In this document: positions 4,243 to 6,564 of the stretch, one piece after another
Position numbering within the stretch: position 1 is the first letter of the stretch
Layout of the letters: every line of letters begins with the position of its first letter
Assembly: GCA_021299615.1 (NCBI GenBank)
Contig: JAJTHC010000012.1
Location: forward strand, 1-6,564
DNA: 6,564 nt
Direction: 5' to 3'
DNA from: Vampirovibrionales bacterium
Lineage (GTDB): Bacteria > Cyanobacteriota > Vampirovibrionia > Vampirovibrionales > JAJTHC01
Position numbers and translations under genes: made by a program
Notes under the pieces: generated by a model
Database searches by the model: none
Seen by the model: only the letters and a program-made list of their open reading frames with translations
What the model was told of the DNA's origin: nothing

Positions 4243-5070
4243 ATGGCAACAAAGCAATTAAAGCCGACTTCAGCTGGTGTTAGAGGAATGTCTAAAATTG
4301 ACAATTCGGATCTCACCTCATCAGCCCCTTACCGCCCTTTACTTTCTGCGTTAAATCAGAAAGCGGGTCGTAATAACAATGGTCGCATTACCTGTCGTCA
4401 CAAAGGCTCAGGTCATAAGAAAACCTATCGTATAATTGATTTCAAGCGGAATAAGCTTGATATTCCTGCTCGTGTTGAAACCATTGAATACGATCCTAAC
4501 CGTAACTGCCGTATTTCACTCGTTTGTTATGCCGACGGTGAGCGTCGTTACATTCTTCACCCTGAAGGGCTGAAAGTAGGCGACACCATTACCAGTGGTA
4601 AGGATTCTGAAATTAAAGTAGGGAATACCTTACCGCTCCAGAATATCCCCCTCGGGTCTGTCATTCACAACGTGGAACTCGTTCCAGGGCGTGGCGGACA
4701 AATGGTGCGTAGTGCAGGAACCTCTGCCCAGTTAGTAGCTAAAGAAGGAAAGTACGCCACTTTGCGTATGCCTTCAAGCGAAATGCGTAAGGTTTTAATT
4801 AACTGTCACGCCACCTTGGGTGTCTTGGATAATGCCGAGTTTAAGAACATTAACATCGGTAAAGCTGGTCGTAAACGCTGGATGGGTGTCCGCCCTACTG
4901 TGCGTGGTTCGGTTATGAACCCTTGCGATCACCCTCACGGGGGTGGTGAAGGTAAGGCTCCGATCGGTCGTCCTTCTCCTGTTACACCTTGGGGTAAGCC
5001 CACACTTGGTAAGAAGACACGTAATAATAAGAAATCGTCAACGAAACTTATTGTTCGTCGTCGTAAGTAA
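4243..5070 (+). CDS. rplB: 50S ribosomal protein L2
   Basis: L2 is a large-subunit core protein needed for subunit association and peptidyl-transferase function. The length of 275 aa is standard. Landmarks are GRNNNGRITCRHKGSGHKK (42-60), YRIIDFKR (62-69), IEYDPNRN (81-88), then LPLQNIPLGSVIHNVELVPGRGGQ in the SH3-like domain. The C-terminal signature is NPCDHPHGGGEG at about 226-237, containing the conserved His implicated in peptidyl transfer. The family usually has Val where Cys228 stands. The tail GKKTRNNKKSSTKLIVRRRK is typical and strongly basic. The SD GGAG (4230-4233) lies 9 nt before the ATG. The gene sits 4 nt after rplW and 18 nt before rpsS. Confidence 0.98.
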   Translation: MATKQLKPTSAGVRGMSKIDNSDLTSSAPYRPLLSALNQKAGRNNNGRITCRHKGSGHKKTYRIIDFKRNKLDIPARVETIEYDPNRNCRISLVCYADGERRYILHPEGLKVGDTITSGKDSEIKVGNTLPLQNIPLGSVIHNVELVPGRGGQMVRSAGTSAQLVAKEGKYATLRMPSSEMRKVLINCHATLGVLDNAEFKNINIGKAGRKRWMGVRPTVRGSVMNPCDHPHGGGEGKAPIGRPSPVTPWGKPTLGKKTRNNKKSSTKLIVRRRK

Positions 5071-5088
5071 TCAAAAGGTTTTTATTTT

Positions 5089-5367
5089 ATGGCACGTTCT
5101 TTGAAAAAGGGAGTGTATGTACACCCCAAGCTCCAAAAAAGAATCGATGATGCGAATGCTTCAGGTTCTAAATCTGTTATTCGTACATGGAGTCGTTCTT
5201 CGATGATAACACCTGATATGTTGACGCATACTATTGCGGTTCATAACGGACGGGCTCATGTGCCTGTGTTCGTCACTGAACAAATGGTAGGTCATAAGTT
5301 GGGTGAGTTTGTTCCTACTCGTACATATCGTGGCCACGCCGACGATAAAAAAGTCAAGAGAAAGTAG
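5089..5367 (+). CDS. rpsS: 30S ribosomal protein S19
   Basis: S19 is a head protein of the 30S subunit that, with S13, contacts the A-site tRNA and the bridge to the large subunit. At 92 aa it has the usual length. MARSLKKG opens the protein, RTWSRSSMITPDM (32-44) follows, and the family signature runs through HNGRAHVPVFVTEQMVGHKL to GEFVPTRTYRGH (52-83). The tail is short and basic (DDKKVKRK). AAAAGG at 5073-5078 serves as SD at 10-nt spacing. The stop is followed after 4 nt by the rplV ATG. No anomaly is seen. Confidence 0.97.
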   Translation: MARSLKKGVYVHPKLQKRIDDANASGSKSVIRTWSRSSMITPDMLTHTIAVHNGRAHVPVFVTEQMVGHKLGEFVPTRTYRGHADDKKVKRK

Positions 5368-5371
5368 TGTT

Positions 5372-5716
5372 ATGATGTCTGTTTCTAGTCAACGAAATAT
5401 AATGACCACAGCACGCAAAATGCGACGTGTCATTAACGAAATACGTGGAAAAAGTGTTAATGAAGCGTATATTCTTTTGAAAACTATGCCTTACCGAGCC
5501 TCTGAAATTGTATTGAAGAAGCTTGTAGAAGCGGTTGCAAGTGCTCGTCAGCAGCAGGGTTTAAATCCTGATGAATTGTTTGTGTCTGAAGTCTTTGCAG
5601 ATGAAGGTCCAACAATGAAGCGTTTCAAGCCAAGAGCTCAAGGTCGTATTTACCAACGTTTACGTAGGTCTTCACACCTAACGCTTATCGTATCAAGATC
5701 ACGAAAAGGAGCATAA
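5372..5716 (+). CDS. rplV: 50S ribosomal protein L22
   Basis: L22 binds several 23S domains, and its long beta-hairpin lines the exit tunnel next to L4, where macrolide-resistance changes map in other species. I start it at ATG 5372 (a second ATG follows at 5375), 4 nt after the rpsS stop; this gives 114 aa, the family length. An in-frame ATG at 5303 lies inside rpsS and would add residues that are rpsS read in another frame. Core features are ARKMRRVINEIRGKSVNEA (14-32), NPDELFVSEVFADEGPTMKR (65-84) and the tunnel hairpin RFKPRAQGRIYQRLRRSSHLT (84-104). The N-terminus reads MTTARK where ISPRK is usual, a mild divergence. There is no strong SD; the tight spacing suggests coupling to rpsS. Two nucleotides separate it from rpsC. 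Confidence 0.94.
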   Translation: MMSVSSQRNIMTTARKMRRVINEIRGKSVNEAYILLKTMPYRASEIVLKKLVEAVASARQQQGLNPDELFVSEVFADEGPTMKRFKPRAQGRIYQRLRRSSHLTLIVSRSRKGA

Positions 5717-5718
5717 TT

Positions 5719-6468
5719 GTGGGACAAAAAGTACACCCCCGTGGCTTAAGACTCGGTATTATTGAAGACTGGCAGTCTTCTTGGTATGTTAAATCTTCTT
5801 TGGAATTTGCAAAATACATTAAAGAAGATGAAGTCTTGCGTCGTTATATCCTGAAGAAGCTGAAAGCCGCTTCTTTGAGTTCAGTACTAATTCAACGTAA
5901 AAGCGAAAAAGTGGTGGTTTCCATTGTCACTGGGCGCTCAGGCGTCGTGATTGGTCGTGGTGGTCAGAACCTTGATATTCTACGTAACGAATTGTTGGCG
6001 TTGGTCACGACAAAAGATCTACGCATTGAAGTCTTAGAAGTTGACAAGATCGATGCGGATGCTGAACTAGTGGCTCAATCAATTGCTCAGCAATTAGAGC
6101 GTCGTGTGGCGTTCCGTCGTGCTACCAAGCAAGCCATTCAAAAGGCAATGCGTGCTGGAGCTAAAGGCATCAAAATTATGATCTCAGGTCGTCTAGCAGG
6201 GGCAGATATTGCTCGTTCTGAATGGGCGAAAGAAGGTCGTATTCCGTTGCATACCTTTAAAGCGGGCATTCAATATGCTCATGCAGAAGCCCATACCTTG
6301 TTTGGTGTGATTGGTGTAAAGGTGTGGATTTATGGTGGCGATTGCGATACGAAAGTGTTGACGCTTCACAATATCCGTCCAGCAGGTTCTAAGCCTCAGC
6401 AAAATCAGCAGGACAAAGATGGTGCTCGCCGAAAGTCGACCCGTCGTCCTCAACGTAACGCAAAGTAA
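5719..6468 (+). CDS. rpsC: 30S ribosomal protein S3
   Basis: S3 lies at the mRNA entry channel and, with S4 and S5, takes part in mRNA unwinding. The start is GTG 5719 with an excellent SD, AAAAGGAG (5704-5711), 7 nt upstream and inside the end of rplV. The 249-aa protein begins MGQKVHPRGLRLGIIEDW, has a type II KH domain with VVIGRGGQNLDILRN (76-90, GRGG loop at 79-82), and the C-terminal domain with IMISGRLAGADIARSEW, IPLHTFKAGIQYAHAEAHT and GVIGVKVWIYGG. A basic, Gln-rich tail (KPQQNQQDKDGARRKSTRRP) extends beyond the conserved end, within the normal range for the family. Unusually for this operon, 74 nt with a promoter-like sequence separate it from rplP. Confidence 0.97.
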   Translation: MGQKVHPRGLRLGIIEDWQSSWYVKSSLEFAKYIKEDEVLRRYILKKLKAASLSSVLIQRKSEKVVVSIVTGRSGVVIGRGGQNLDILRNELLALVTTKDLRIEVLEVDKIDADAELVAQSIAQQLERRVAFRRATKQAIQKAMRAGAKGIKIMISGRLAGADIARSEWAKEGRIPLHTFKAGIQYAHAEAHTLFGVIGVKVWIYGGDCDTKVLTLHNIRPAGSKPQQNQQDKDGARRKSTRRPQRNAK

Positions 6469-6485
6469 CACATTTTAAAGTTGTC

Positions 6486-6513
6486 TTGAGTTTATATATT
6501 CAGGCACTATAAT
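6486..6513 (+). promoter_or_regulatory. Internal promoter candidate ahead of rplP
   Basis: TTGAGT (6486-6491, 4 of 6) is followed after 16 bp by a perfect TATAAT (6508-6513). The predicted start near 6520 gives a 23-nt leader that contains the rplP SD, AGGAG at 6530-6534. The gap between rpsC and rplP (74 nt) is long for genes that usually abut. It is the best sigma70-type match I see in the window. Use in the cell is inferred. Confidence 0.55.
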
Positions 6514-6542
6514 TAGTCTAATGATGTTTAGGAGTTTTGAAA

Positions 6543-6564
6543 ATGTTAATGCCAAAACGATCCA
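6543..6564 (+). CDS. rplP: 50S ribosomal protein L16, first codons only
   Basis: L16 binds near the A site and the central protuberance of the large subunit. Only seven codons are in view, MLMPKRS, before the window ends. They match the common L16 start MLMPKR, and the position directly after rpsC is where rplP always lies in the S10 operon. AGGAG (6530-6534) is 8 nt upstream, an ideal SD. With so little sequence, the identity rests on the N-terminal match together with gene order. Confidence 0.85.

Noticed and set aside
5303..5371. Longer L22 start at ATG 5303
   Set aside because: It lies inside rpsS and adds 23 residues foreign to L22; ATG 5372 gives the normal length.
1..6564. CRISPR arrays, insertion sequences, phage or defence genes
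   Set aside because: I saw no regular long repeats, terminal inverted repeats, transposase or defence motifs; the window is core housekeeping DNA.

Overview
The window is a bacterial ribosomal-protein locus with moderate-to-low GC and strong use of CGT for arginine, as expected for highly expressed genes. The plus strand carries tuf (EF-Tu), rpsJ (S10), rplC (L3), rplD (L4), rplW (L23), rplB (L2), rpsS (S19), rplV (L22), rpsC (S3) and the first codons of rplP (L16). This is the conserved S10-operon order, with tuf fixed in front. The left end holds the 5' part of an unrecognised minus-strand gene that diverges from tuf and runs off the window.

Organism: several protein signatures recall Cyanobacteria. 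They are the EF-Tu segment NPKLKRGEDKWVD plus EEGGRHTPFF, the S10 segment CVLRSPHVNKDSREHFE, and L3 GAGTTPGRVY. The layout agrees: in Cyanobacteria tuf-rpsJ closes the str operon and rplC opens the next one, and here the rpsJ-rplC gap (131 nt, structured) is the widest between any two genes of the plus-strand cluster. The proteins are divergent from textbook cyanobacterial ones, and no photosynthesis gene is in view. A non-photosynthetic relative (Vampirovibrionia/Melainabacteria-type) is my best inference, but it is not proven.

Layout: 1-411 is a partial hypothetical gene on the minus strand. 412-898 is a non-coding divergent region with short direct repeats, a weak tuf promoter candidate and a tuf leader that may hide its own Shine-Dalgarno (SD). 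899-2518 is tuf and rpsJ. 2519-2649 is a structured intercistronic region with a 13-bp perfect hairpin and a second multi-arm fold. 2650-6468 is the compact rplC-rpsC cluster, with gaps from a 1-nt overlap to 27 nt. 6469-6542 is a 74-nt gap holding a promoter with a perfect TATAAT box, followed by rplP.

How the genes work together: EF-Tu delivers aminoacyl-tRNA to the ribosome, and all the other plus-strand genes encode ribosome parts. No mobile element, CRISPR array, tRNA or rRNA is visible, and I see no evidence of an undescribed multi-gene system. The points worth a second look are regulatory (the rpsJ-rplC RNA structure, the internal rplP promoter, the tuf leader) and the unusual EF-Tu G1 and G5 residues.
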